A stretch of 64,000 nt of DNA from Aquarana catesbeiana (taxonomy: Eukaryota > Chordata > Amphibia > Anura > Ranidae), in NCBI RefSeq assembly GCF_042186555.1, contig NC_133328.1:56901431-56965430 (forward strand), in the 5' to 3' direction. Shown here in pieces: positions 52,666 to 63,658 of this stretch. The position numbers and the translations under genes were made by a program. How positions within the stretch are numbered: position 1 is the stretch's first letter; each line of letters opens with the position of its first letter. The notes below the pieces were generated by a model. It worked only from the letters and a program-made list of their open reading frames with translations, was not told the origin of the DNA and made no database searches.

Positions 52666-53339
52666 AAGTATTGGGGGGGGGGGCTGCTGCATACATGTTT
52701 TTTAACTTCATGCATAGAACCCATGAAGGGAAAAAAAAAAACCTTGTGTTTTTACAACCACTTGAACACCTCTTGTACACAGGAGTAAAAAAAAAAAAAA
52801 AAAAAAAAAATGAAATGCATCCTTGTCTATGGAATCATGCACACAGCTGAGTAAAGATCAGTAATACAGTGTTGAGTACACAGACGTAAAAAAACAAAAA
52901 AAAAAAATGAACATTTTAGATTAGAGTGCAGTAATTTACATGCATTTACATGTCTATAAGCATGTTTATGAGAGTATGAATGAGTATATTACAACAATGC
53001 GGAAGAATTTTACTCATCTATACACTTAACGCACCTCTCCACACTTATACTCAACAAGCGTATAGTTCCTGAGGAAACATCAGTAAATTATGATGCCCAT
53101 GTGCAAGGGGTCTAATCTGGAACTAAACCCCCCCTATCCTTCACAGCCAAGGAAGCTGCCATCTTAGCCCCTGTTTAATTCTGCAGTTGCCATGGTGCTG
53201 TACATGTGATCAGTTATGATACCAGCCATTTGACAGTCTGGTTGAGAGCACAAGCAACTGTGACAGTTCTCATTAACAGCATGATTTGAATGTAAATGAT
53301 TTGTGGGAAATAATTAAATCAATGGGTTTAATTCCAAGT
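52666..53339. other. Intronic sequence with homopolymer runs
   Basis: Poly-A runs lie at 52786-52811 and 52889-52907. The part 53150-53280 is a reused repeat also seen at 29420-29560. No gene is seen. Confidence 0.4.
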
Positions 53340-53720
53340 TAAAGGGGAGCTCCAAGCTCCTTCAGAAAAAAAATTAAAGTCAGTGACTACAAATACTGTA
53401 GCTGCTGACTTTTAAATTTTAAGACACTTACCTGTCCACGAATCCAGCGGTGTCTTCACCCGAGCTTTCAATCGGCTCTCGGGTGCTGCCTTGCGGCTTC
53501 ACAGACGGTTCCCTACTGCGCATGCCCAGCGGTGGGGGAAGAAGGAGAGGGGCTGAAATTCCGGATGAGTTTGCAACGGTGAAGTCAGTCAGAAGTGGGA
53601 GGGGATACCTGTCAAAACCAGGTACCCGCTCCCCCCTCCTTCCTGAAAGGTGCAAAATGTGGCAGCGGAGGGCGGGATATAAGCGGGGCTTCTCCTTTTG
53701 GATTGAGCTCCGCTTTAAAG
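53340..53720 (-). repeat. GC-rich dispersed repeat (GGACAGGTAAGTG family), reverse copy
   Basis: It contains TAGCTGCTGACTTTTAAATT and ACTTACCTGTCCACGAATCC, inverse to the copies at 30380-30822 and 57365-57840. Confidence 0.75.
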
Positions 53721-54845
53721 TAATTGACTTTCAGCCACACGACTTTTTTTTTTTTTTTATATCTCATTGGACTCAGTAGAAAATAAGTGTAATAAATAAG
53801 GAACCTTATCCTGGGGTTAGCTTTGTGAGTTGAGTCTCTGATGATAACATCCTGCTAAAGGAAACATGACTAAAAACAGGCAATGTGGTAAATATTCTAT
53901 TCAGTGCTTTCATAGATGAGCTGACTTTTGGCATAGGACTAAAGGAGTGTTGGGAATTTTGGACTTCAGAAGACACCAGAACATGGAGTTTGTACAGATC
54001 ATCAGAGGACCACTTAGATGACACATTCATACTTATCCCTGTGCTGAATAAAAACGTACCTCAAAAAAAATCGTACAATTTTCATAGAAACAGATATGGT
54101 TTTCTGAAATGACGGCATTATGTCATCCCAATTTAGTTATGAATAAAGCTAAGCGGAGTTCTTGTTAAGAAAACAAGATATGGCTTTTCTCCTTACTGCA
54201 TAGGTCCTGCCAGAAGGCTTCTCACCATTATCAGAGGCATTGACCTGCTTCTACACACAAGTCCTCCTGGATCTATTACCCTGCAAGGATCTCCCCGCTA
54301 TCACACTACTAATTTGGATGAGAGGTTTTCCTCGCTGTTATATAAAACTCATGAAATAATTATGTCTCATTCCAGAGCATTCTATTTTTATTACATCAGC
54401 TGCAGCCATTGGGAATGTCCGGGAATAACCAGTCTTCTCTCTTCCAGACTCATCTACAAAGACAATCCAATAAAGAGAATAGTTTTCTAATGACAACTAG
54501 AGTTGGGAAATGCCCAGCTGCTGTAGGCAACATCATCAGTTTTTACTCTGCTGTTACAAATCAGCGTATATTGTCAAAACTGTCTAATTTGGTTATGCAC
54601 AAATGCGTTTTTATCACTGCGTGTTGGTTCTCGTTTGTCATTTATTACACGTACTTATATAGTACTGTCACTTTACAAAGTGTTCTCTTAATGGCGCAAA
54701 TGCCAAAGGACCTCCTGTGGTTACTATGCAGCAGGGCAGCTGTTCAGCACGGTATCCAGAAGACATCAAGGATCACTGTAATAGCAGCAGCTACCAAAGT
54801 GTTTCTCTTCTTCCACAGGGATAAGCCAAGTATGGAGTAAGTATA
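53721..54845. other. Intronic sequence, partly unique
   Basis: The stretch 54180-54480 shows no repeat and is a candidate conserved element. A short SINE tail (ACGTACTTATATAGTACTGTC) lies near 54650. The part 54700-54830 resembles 30270-30340 (AGGATCACTGTAATAGCAG). Confidence 0.4.
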
Positions 54846-54974
54846 CTTATATTTAGGGATGCACCAAATGGGTTTTTTTTGGTGCTGATACCCAAAATAA
54901 ATCTTCCTTGATCCCGAAAACCGAAACCCCCGATACCGAAAGTGACTGTTTTTAAAAATATTTTTATACAGGAG

Positions 54975-55310
54975 ATGATCAGCGACTGGGGACATGGTAC
55001 AGGAGATGGTCAGAGACTGAGGACATGGTACAGGAGATGGTCAGAGACTGAGGACATGGTACAGGAGATGGTCAGAGACTGAGGACATGGTACAGGAGAT
55101 GGTCAGAGACTGAGGACATGGTACAGGAGATGGTCAGAGACTGAGGACATGGTCAGAGACTGGGGACATGGTACAGGAGATGGTCAGACTGAGGACATGG
55201 TACAGGAGATGGTCAGACTGGGGACATGGTACAGGAGATGGTCAGACTGGGGACATGGTACAGGAGATGGTCTGAGACTGAGGACATGGTCAGAGAGTCA
55301 GACTGTGGAC
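54975..55310 (+). repeat. Minisatellite of about 31-bp units
   Basis: The unit is GACATGGTACAGGAGATGGT followed by CAGAGACTGAG. Later units lack the AGAG and are about 27 bp. Regular spacing is tandem duplication, not a CRISPR array, as there are no unique spacers. Confidence 0.93.
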
Positions 55311-55390
55311 ATCATACAAGAGATCAATGCAGCCTCATCAGTGCCCGTCAGATGCAGCCAGCCTGTGTCTCCAGTAGTGCAGCCTGTGAA

Positions 55391-55696
55391 GTGAGAGGAG
55401 AGCCGCCGTCGCCTGTATGATTACAGCGTTGGGAACATCACAGCTTTCATTTCAATAGCTGTTTATTCCCCCCGCTGCGCGCCATCACATACAGCCCCTC
55501 TCCCTTGTCCGGACACTTTGATAGATCACCCATCCCAGGATTGGACAGGTGATCTGTCTATCAAAGTGCACGGACAAGGGGGAGGGGCTGTATGTGACGG
55601 CGCGCAGCGGGGAATAAACTATTGATAAGCTATTGAAATGAAAGCTGTGATGTTCCCGGCACTGCAATCATACAGGCGGCGGCAGCTCTCCTCTCT
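55391..55696. repeat. Long hairpin with arms of about 140 bp
   Basis: 55391-55530 pairs with 55548-55696: for example CACAGCTTTCATTTCAATAG with CTATTGAAATGAAAGCTGTG, and ACTTTGATAGATCACC with GGTGATCTGTCTATCAAAGT. The loop is under 20 bases. Confidence 0.92.
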
Positions 55697-56572
55697 TCTA
55701 CGATATAGGAAGCCCCCCTGATAGGCGGCACCAGGGCCCCGCCCCATTTTCGGTGCCAGTATCAAAAAAAAAATTCTCTTTCGGCTTTTTACTGAAAGGG
55801 CCATTTTCGGCCGATATGTTTCAGTGGCCGAAATTTCGGTGCATCCCTACTTATATTGTCCAAGCTGAACCAATAACTATGCTAAATAATCCATATCTGG
55901 AGCTGAGCATTTAAGGGCTTTTGCTTTGTGCTTTGCTCTTTGAAGGGGGATTTGCAGCTAAATGGTGAGCAATCTCAACAGTGGGGTTTTACCACCCCTC
56001 AACTACACATGTGAACAAGCCCTAAGGGGTTTTAGGGACTCCTCTGGTGAAAAAAAAAATAAAATAAATAACAGGTCGAGAAAGGCTGGAATAGATAATT
56101 GTTAAACCCTTTTTTTTTTTTTTTATTTCCCATTACTTTCTGCTCCGTAGCAATGTTGAGAAAGTGACAGAGGTTCTAAAGTTACCCTACTATATCCAAA
56201 AAAATAAAATAAAGGAGAACTGAACGATCAAAGACCACTGATAACTCAGTTCTCGGCCTTCAGTGAGCAGAGAACCGAGGACCATCAGTAACTGGCTCGC
56301 TGCTCTGTCCCTCCAGCGGGTAGGAGCGGCTGGCTCAGGGTCTTAGTGGGGTGCCGAGAGGCTGAGCCAGCTGCCAGTCAGGCATCTGAGTGGATCTCGA
56401 CTAGAGGTCGGCCGATATTGGTTTTTCTCTGGCTGATGCCGATATTTAGAAATTGTGGCGGCCGATGGCTGATATATGATGCCGATTTTTTTGGGCCGAT
56501 ATGTTAAGCCAATTTTTTTTTTCTTTTCTTTTTTTTTTCCCCCCTTCATCTTATAAAATCTAACAGTTAGAC

Positions 56573-56985
56573 CCCTTTCACAATGGGGCATTTTTCAGGC
56601 GTTTTTGGGCTAAAAATAGCGCCTGTAAAGTGCCTGCAAAACGGCTCCCCTGCAGTCTCAGTATGAGAGCCCGAGTGCTTTCACACTGAGGCGATGCGCT
56701 GGCAGGATGTTAAAAAAGTCCTGCAAGCGGCATCTTTGGAGCGGTGTATACCGGCTTCTCCACCACTCCTGCCCATTGAAATGAATGCGCACCGCTGCCG
56801 AAGCTCCTGCAAAGTGATTCGGCAGCGGTGCTTCACGGGCGCATTCAACCCCTTCCTCGGGCGCTAGCTGGGTTATAAGTGCCCCGCTAGCAGTCGAATA
56901 GTGCCGCTAAAATGACGGTAAAGCGCCGCTAAAACTAGCAGCATTTTACCATCAATGTCTGCCCACTCCAGTGTGAAAGCAGCAT
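56573..56985. mobile_element. TTCACAC-type MITE
   Basis: It runs from AGACCCCTTTCACAATGGGG to CCAGTGTGAAAGCAGC, with interior words as in 50655-51071 (CTTTGGAGCGGTG, TGCGCTGGCAGG). Confidence 0.85.
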
Positions 56986-57364
56986 TTAAGTAATACAGAA
57001 AATTTCTTACATTTAAAACAGGTAATCAAAACTTTTGGATGAAAAAAAAAAAAAATTGGCTAACTTTACTGCTTAGTTTTTTTTTTTTTTAATTCATTAG
57101 TGTATTTTTTCCAAAAAAAATTGCATTTGAAAGACCGCTGCGCAAATACCGTGACATAAAATATTGCAGCAACCGCTATTTTATTCCCTAGGGTCTCTGC
57201 TAAAAAAAAAGATATATTATTTTTGGGGGTTGTATCTGTATTGTATCTTTTTAGCTTCTTTTATCAGACTTGGCAGGCTGCCACGAGAGGAGAGAAGTCG
57301 CTCCACAGAAGACTTCAGGCAACTTGCATTGACTTCTATTACAGAAGTCATTTGCAAGTCGCGC

Positions 57365-57840
57365 TGAAAGCGGAGTTCCACCCTAAAGTGGAACTTCCGC
57401 TCAGATTCCTCCCCCCCTCCGGTGCCTCAATTGGCACCTTTCAGGGGGGAGGGGGGTGCAGATACCTGTATAATACAGGTATCTGCACCCACACCCAGGA
57501 ATAGCTAGCCGCAGCTAGCCGCAAATGCCGCCCCCCCCCCCGTTGTGTTGTGGGAAACACACAGTTCCCACAACACAACGGGGACCGGTGTAGACACGCA
57601 GCGCGACTCGCGCATGCGCAGTAGGGAACCGGGCAGTAAAGCCACAACGCTTCACTTCCTGATTCCCTGACCGAGGATGGCGGTGGGGGCAGCAGAGAGA
57701 CGAGCGATCGATCGGCTTCGGCTGCTGACATCGCTAGACCCTGGGACAGGTAAGTGTCCATTTATTAAAAGTCAGCAGCTGCAGTATTTGTAGCTGCTGG
57801 CTTTTAATATTTTTTGTTTAAGGTGGAGCTCCTCTTGAAG
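57365..57840 (+). repeat. GC-rich dispersed repeat (GGACAGGTAAGTG family)
   Basis: It starts AAAGCGGAGTTCCACCC and ends AAGGTGGAGCTCC. It has GACCCTGGGACAGGTAAGTG and the hairpin GTCAGCAGCTGCAG/AGCTGCTGGC. A GTTGTGTTGTGGGAA palindrome lies at about 57542-57580. Confidence 0.8.
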
Positions 57841-57937
57841 TTATAATCGGCCTTTTTTATCAGCACAATCGGCCGATGCCGATTAATTAAAAAACGCCAA
57901 ATATCAGCCAATATATCGGCAGGCCTCTAACCTCGAC

Positions 57938-58294
57938 TTTGATGTCAGGATCTCTCCAGAGTTTGGACCAGCTGAGTGGTGCCAGCTGACAATGGACTTT
58001 AGTCTGCTGTGGGCTGAATCTGGGTCACAGGAGTGCAGAACTAAGTGCACTACCGGAGAAGAAGGGCCAAAAGAGCTTTGGTCCTACTTCTCCTTTGACC
58101 CCTTTCCCACCCACGCTATAGCAGAATGATGGCTACAGCGTGGGATTACTTTGCCAGGCGTCTATTGATGTCCACACATGATCGCTACCTGCACGTCCCC
58201 TGCAGTGTGAGGTGAGAAGGAAGAGAGCTGATAAACTGGCTTTTGTTAAAGAGACATCTACACTTATAATTAAGGCACGGATTATCAGTGCTGT
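57938..58294. other. Intronic sequence, no gene seen
   Basis: The phrase GCTGAATCTGGGTCACAGG at 58011 also occurs at 38292, so a shared repeat is likely. Confidence 0.35.
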
Positions 58295-58720
58295 CCCAAC
58301 AGTCCCCATCAGTGCCCCTCATCAGTATCTCCCCCCATCAGTATCTCCCCCCATCAGTATCCCCCATCAGTGCCCCCTCATCAGTATCCCCCATCAGTGC
58401 CCCCTCATCAGTATCCCCCATCAGTGCCCCCTCATCAGTATCCCCCCCATCAGTGCCCCCCCCATCAGTATCCCCCCCCCATCAGAACCCCCCCCCATCA
58501 GAATCCCCCCCCATCAGTATCCCCCCCATCAGTATCCCCCCCCATCAGTATCCCCCCCCATCAGTATCCCCCATCAGTGCCCCCTCATCAGTATCCCCCC
58601 CATCAGTGCCCCCCCCATCAGTATCCCCCCCCATCAGTATCCCCCCCCCCCATCAGTATCCCCCCCATCAGTATCACCTGATCATTATCCCCCATCAGTG
58701 CAGCCTCAACAGCAGCCCAT
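58295..58720 (+). repeat. CCCCATCAGTAT minisatellite
   Basis: About 25 degenerate units of CCCCCATCAGTAT or CATCAGTGCCCC, 15-18 bp each. It gives proline/histidine-rich frames in three phases that are not genes. Confidence 0.95.
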
Positions 58721-58784
58721 CAGTGCAGCTCATCAGTGAAGCCCATCAGTGAAGGAGAAAAAAAATTACCTGTTTGCAAAATTT

Positions 58785-58874
58785 TATAACAAAACTATTA
58801 ACTTGTTTTTTTCCAAAAAAAAATTTCGATCTTTTTTCATTTGTTTAGCAAAAAAAAAAAAAAAAAATCCCAGT

Positions 58875-58914
<40 letters not shown>

Positions 58915-59095
58915 CCACCAAAAGAAAGCTCTAAACAAAAAAAAAAAAAAAAAAAAAACAAAAAAAAAAAAGAAGATTAAATGATGTAATTTGGGTACAG
59001 TGTTGCATGACCGCGAATTGTGAAAGTTGGAAAGCGCTGAAAGCTGAAAATTGGCCTGGGCAGGAAGAGGTTTAAGTGCCCAGTAGGCAAGTGGT
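58785..59095 (+). repeat. Dispersed repeat (TTTGGGTACAG family), partial
   Basis: A-rich runs surround GCCACCAAAAGAAAGCTCTA and TAATTTGGGTACAGTG, ending GGCAAGTGGTTAA; the order is as in 26970-27155. Confidence 0.75.
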
Positions 59096-60004
59096 TAATT
59101 GCACCATAATTAGTAACTGCCAAAGCTGTAAGTTATGTAAAAGGATTGAATCTGGCCAGCAGACCAGATAACAGACACATGGCAATGACGCTCAGCATGG
59201 TTTGATTTGTCCCAATAATCCCAGAATGTTGAAACACAGCCCAGTTACCGACGAACTGTCAGATATATTGGTGTGGCCACATAATAGCCGATTCTGCTAT
59301 AAGGAGGTGGCACGCACACGCCAACATGTCCTGGCAGAGTGACCTTGACAGTGCTGAATCGCTGTGTTTATATTTAAAATAAAGGAATCAGATTGCAGAT
59401 ATAGGCTGACAGAAGGTGAAGCCGGTGTTGGGTTACGCCGGTGTCGGGGAGTAAAGGGAGATCTGGAGTTGGCACAGCTGCTTGTCTGATGGGCTGTGGT
59501 CACAGGTATTCGGTTATGTAACTTATACCGGCTAATGGCAGTTCACCGCACAACGCTCTCCAAATCACCTGCTTCTACTCCAAAAGAAAGACTCTCTGGA
59601 GTGTTCGTATGCTACTTAATCACATTTCACAATTCATAATGTTACAGTTTAAAAATAGAATATCAAGGCTTTGCTTCTTTTTTTTTTTTACAGTAAGACA
59701 CACTTAAAGAGTAACTCCGCTTTCACTTCAGGAATTGAGCTTACTATCTTCTTTCCAATTAAACCCCTTTACTTTCCTGTCACTGTAATAGGATTGCCAC
59801 CGGTAAAAGGTTATAATAATGCATAATTAAAGCAGTGTCATGACATTTCTACCAACAGCATTGAACGCCGCTGTGCATACACAGCCAGCCAATTATTTTA
59901 CATCTGCTCAGAGAGTCCACATTGCCGCCTAAAGGGGATTTCCAAGCTTCAAAATAAGCCTAATACTTTTAATTAAAAAGGAATGTATAGTGGTTACAAT
60001 GAAA
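59096..60004. other. Intronic sequence, candidate conserved region
   Basis: The stretch 59105-59640 has no similarity to the rest of the window and no simple repeats. The part 59705-59960 starts AAAGAGTAACTCCGCTTTC and resembles the start of a dispersed repeat. No exon is found. Confidence 0.4.
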
Positions 60005-60690
60005 AAATGTACAAAAAAAAAAAATTCTTCATCAATTTAGGCTAATATGTATTCTGCTACATGTTTTTGGTAAAAAAATAAAATAAAATCCCAATAAGAA
60101 CAAATGTATTGGTTTGCACAAGTTATCGCGTTATATAGGTACAAACTATGGGATATTTTTAGGGCATTTTTATTTATTTCTTTTTTTACTAGTAATGGTG
60201 GCGATCAGCGATTTTTAGCGAGACTGCGACAAATTGAACACCTGACACTTTTAACACTTTTTTGGGAACCCGTGACATTACAGTGATCAGTGCTAAAAAT
60301 ATGCACTGTTACTGTACTGGCAGGGAAGGGGTTAACACCAGGGTCGATCAAAGGGTTAAGTGTGTCCCTAGGGGGTGCTTGCTAACTGTGTGGGGGATGG
60401 ACTGACCGGGGGAACACAGATCTTAGCAGGAAAACAAGATCTCTGTGTTCTCACCTGTCAGAACGGCAATCTGCCTTGTTTACAAAGGCAGATAACTATT
60501 CTGCCTCTCTGGGGAACGAATGGCGGGTCCCGGCGAACATCGCATCCGCCGGACCCGCCGATTGGCTTCCCCTCTTGCAAATCAGTGCGCTCCCCCGCTG
60601 TCTACTGCACAAAATGACACACAGGTACATCATTTGGTGCAATAGAGCCGACCTGCAGCAGTTTGTCTGCGGTAGGCAAATGGTTAATAT
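60005..60690 (-). repeat. Dispersed repeat (AATCAATATACGC family), reverse copy
   Basis: It is inverse to 47555-48412: GTATTCTGCTACATG, GATCAGTGCTAAAA, GGCAGGGAAGGGGTTAA. It ends GTAGGCAAATGGTTAA. Confidence 0.8.
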
Positions 60691-60904
60691 AATGTACAGC
60701 TGCACTATTTGAAGAAAAAAAAAATTGTGATTTTCATTTTATCCAGAATTGTGCAGTTCTAATATGATGTAGTCTTGTTGGGCCAGCAGGGGGAACTATA
60801 ATCTCTTTTTTATATGTGATGCATTGTATCACTCTCAGCTATGCTGAATGAAGTCCACTATTTATAGAATTAAATGGGTTATCGAACAGTGACACTAACC
60901 TTAG

Positions 60905-61192
60905 CAAGGCCGGCCATACACTGTGCTAATTTCTTTTCAGGAAAGAAATGCACACATTTTCCCCCCATCAACGCAGACAGTGCTGACAAGGGAATCAGCA
61001 AATGCCTTCTGAAGACAGTGATTGCTAGCGGCTATAGCAACTGCTAGCGATAATCGCAAGAAAATCCAGCAGGCTGGTTGTGCCCAAGTTGATCGATCAA
61101 CTGGGTACATTCAGCCTGCCCAATAACTGTTCGAGTCTAGGCCGGTTCCTGCTGAACTAACCGAGATTCGAACTTTGAATGGCTGGCATTAG
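60905..61192 (+). mobile_element. MITE of the GGCCATAGAYG family
   Basis: It runs from AAGGCCGGCCATACACTG to CTTTGAATGGCTGGC, with the core GATTGCTAGCGGCTATAG shared with 32673-32967. Confidence 0.78.
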
Positions 61193-61507
61193 AGATTTCA
61201 ATCAGATGAATGGAGGTGCAAAGCAAGCTGCTCCGCTGTCTCTTTAGATGACCTAAAGTGCTCTGGGAACCCTCTCTCATGGGTTAAATGTTTGTACAGT
61301 AGTTCCTGTTCCAGAAGAATGCTTGTAATCCAAAGCACTCGTATATCAAAGCGAGTTTCCCCATAGGAATCAATGGAAACTCAGATAATTCGTTAGTGTC
61401 ACTGCTAGTGTATGAAGTGCCGCATGTGGCCAGAGGTGTGAGGGGGGGCGCCGGAAACACTTGGAGAAGCTCGGGGTGTCTGAGGCTTGAATCCTGCTCG
61501 TCTGATA

Positions 61508-63060
61508 AAACACAAAAACATCTTTCAATCATGGTTAGTGTTTGGCTGAAGCCATTTGTTATCAATCATCTGTGTTTACTCTTTTTAAATCATAATGGCA
61601 ACAAACTACCCAAATGACCCTGATCAAAAGTTTACATACCCCAGTTCTTAATACAGTGTACTGCCCCCTTTAACATCAATGACAGCTTGAAGTCTTTTGT
61701 GGTATTTGTGGATGAGGCTCTTTATCATCTCAGATTGTAAAATTGCCCATTCCTCTTGGCAAAAAGCCTCCAGTTCTTGTAAATTCTTGGGCTGTCTTGC
61801 ATGAACTGCACATATGAGATCTCCCCAGAGTGGCTCAATGATATTGAGGTCAGGAGACTGAGATGGCCACTCCGGAACCTTCACTTTATTCTGCTGTAGC
61901 CAATGACAGGTCGACTTGGCCTTGTGTTTTGGATCATTGTCATGTTGGAATTTCCAAGTATGTCCCATGCGCAGCTTCCTGGCTGATGAATGCAAATGTT
62001 CCCCCAGAATTTTTTGATAACATACTGCATTCATCTTGCCAACAATTTTGACCAAATTTCCTGTGCCTTTGTAGCTCACTCATCCCCAAAACATCAGCGA
62101 TCCACCTCCGTACCTTTGATCATAGGCCTTGTTGACTCCTCTCCAAATGTAGCGTTTATGGTTGTGGTTAAAAAGCTCAATTTTGGTCTCATCACTCCAA
62201 ATGACTTTGTACCAGAAGATTTGAGGCTTGTCTCTGTGCTGTTTGGCGTATTTAAGCGGGATGCTTCGTGGCATTTGCGTAGTAATGGCTTTCTTCTTGC
62301 AACTCGACCATGCAGCCCATCTTTCTTCAAGTTCCTCTTTATTGTGCATCTTGAAACAGCCACACCACATGTTTTCAGAAAGACCTGTATTTCACCTGAA
62401 GTTATTTGTGGGTTTTTCTTTGCATCCCGAACAATTTTCCTGGCAGTTGTGGCTGAAATTTTAGTTGGTCTACCTGACCGTGGTTTGGTTTCAACAAAAC
62501 CGCTCATTTTCAACTTCCTGATTAGAGTTTGAACACTGCTGATTGGCATTCTCAATTCCTTGGATATCTTTTTATATCGCTTTCCTTTTTTTTTTTTTTT
62601 TATAGTTCAACTACCTTTTCCCGCAAATCCTTTGACAATTCTTTTGCTTTCCCCATAAATCCAAAAAGGTCAGTGCAGCACTGGATGAAAGATGCAAGGG
62701 TCTGTGAGGAGTCCAGAAACATATTGACTTTTTATACACACACACTAATTACAAGCAAACAGATCACAGGTGAGGATGGTTACCTTTAATAGCCATTCAA
62801 ACCCCTTTGTGTCAACTTGTGTGCATGTTATCAGGCCAAAATCACCAGGGTATGTAAACTTTTGATCAGGGTCATTTGGGTAGTTTCTGTTGCCATTATG
62901 ATTTAAAAAGAGTAAACACAGTTGGTCGATAACAAATGGCTTCAGCCAAAAGCTAACCATGAGTGAAAGAAAAGTTTTTGTGTTATCATTCATATTCTCT
63001 GAAAAATGGCCAAGAAATCATAAAATTCTGCCAGGGTATGTAAACTTATGAGCACAACTG
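61508..63060 (-). mobile_element. Tc1 element with Sleeping-Beauty-like termini, one inverted repeat shortened
   Basis: The right inverted repeat, about 230 bp, ends AAACTTATGAGCACAACTG. The left repeat has the same inner sequence (ATGGTTAGTGTTTGGCTGAAGCC) but lacks the outermost 75 or so bases, so it starts at about 61508. The inner direct repeat GATCAAAAGTTTACATACCC is near both inner ends. No TA flank is left. Confidence 0.9.
61651..62580 (-). pseudogene. Tc1 transposase, nearly complete, frameshifted
   Basis: On the minus strand: VQTLIRKLKMSGFVETKPRS (end of the first DNA-binding half with the GRPTKIS linker), AVSRCTIKRNLKKDGLHGRV, IWSDETKIELFNHNHKRYIW with the first aspartate, GGGSLMFWG, FQHDNDPKHKAKSTCHW with the second aspartate, and SPDLNIIEPLWGDL with the final glutamate. 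Frameshifts lie near 62330 and 62090. The N-terminus, near 62600, is disturbed by a T run. All three catalytic acidic residues survive. Confidence 0.93.
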
Positions 63061-63078
63061 CAGAATTGTATTAATATA

Positions 63079-63239
<161 letters not shown>

Positions 63240-63658
63240 GACAGTGATAGAAGAAAGACACCACTTGCCCCATCTATAGCTGGCCATAGCCGTAAGCAGC
63301 ATTGGAAGGCTACATAAGGTATAAACAGGGCCAAGGATAAATCCAAGGGAATGCTGGGTGCTCAGTGTGCTCCTGTACTTTTAAGAAGGGGTGGACTCCC
63401 CTTCAGTCCACCTGCCCTCCACCTATCAGAATGCATGTGTCTCCCCTGTGGGGACACTTATAAGTTAGTGTTAGGTACCACAGATACAAGGGTGCCGTGG
63501 CGAGATTCTGTGGCTTACGCATGCATTTGCAAATGTGTGCAGACTAAACCCCTGCTTTTAACGCATACTTTTAAACACGTTTAATTGGTTGTCTGCCAGC
63601 TGGTAAGCTTTTTTTCCCTTGGATCTATCCTTGGTCCTATCTCGTGTGTGTGTGTGTG
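63240..63658. other. Intronic sequence, no gene seen
   Basis: It has TAGCTGGCCATAGCCG at 63277, an isolated MITE end, and a TG run at 63645-63658. Confidence 0.35.

Larger units (their letters stand above)
54854..55849. mobile_element. hAT element with perfect 8-bp duplication, minisatellite and hairpin inside
   Basis: The ends TAGGGATGCACC and its inverse GGTGCATCCCTA are flanked by CTTATATT on both sides (54846-54853 and 55850-55857). Inside are about ten units of ATGGTACAGGAGATGGTC (54975-55310) and a long hairpin (55391-55696). Sub-terminal CCGATAC/GGCCGAA words match the family style. It has no transposase. Confidence 0.93.
56402..57929. mobile_element. hAT-like element with two nested repeats
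   Basis: The ends TAGAGGTCGGCCGATATTGG and the inverse of TAGAGGCCTGCCGATATATT are flanked by ATCTCGAC (56394-56401) and ACCTCGAC (57930-57937). It holds a TTCACAC-type MITE at 56573-56985 and a GC-rich repeat at 57365-57840. Confidence 0.85.

Noticed and set aside
53041..53095. CCTGAGGAAAC as a possible hammerhead core
   Set aside because: The CTGAGGA and GAAAC-like parts overlap with no room for stem II, and GCGTC does not follow.
54975..55310. Regular repeats at about 31-bp spacing, CRISPR-like at first sight
   Set aside because: The whole period is repeated; there are no unique spacers, and the array lies inside a vertebrate hAT element.
58212..58752. Three overlapping proline/histidine-rich open frames
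   Set aside because: They are three phases of the CCCCATCAGTAT minisatellite.
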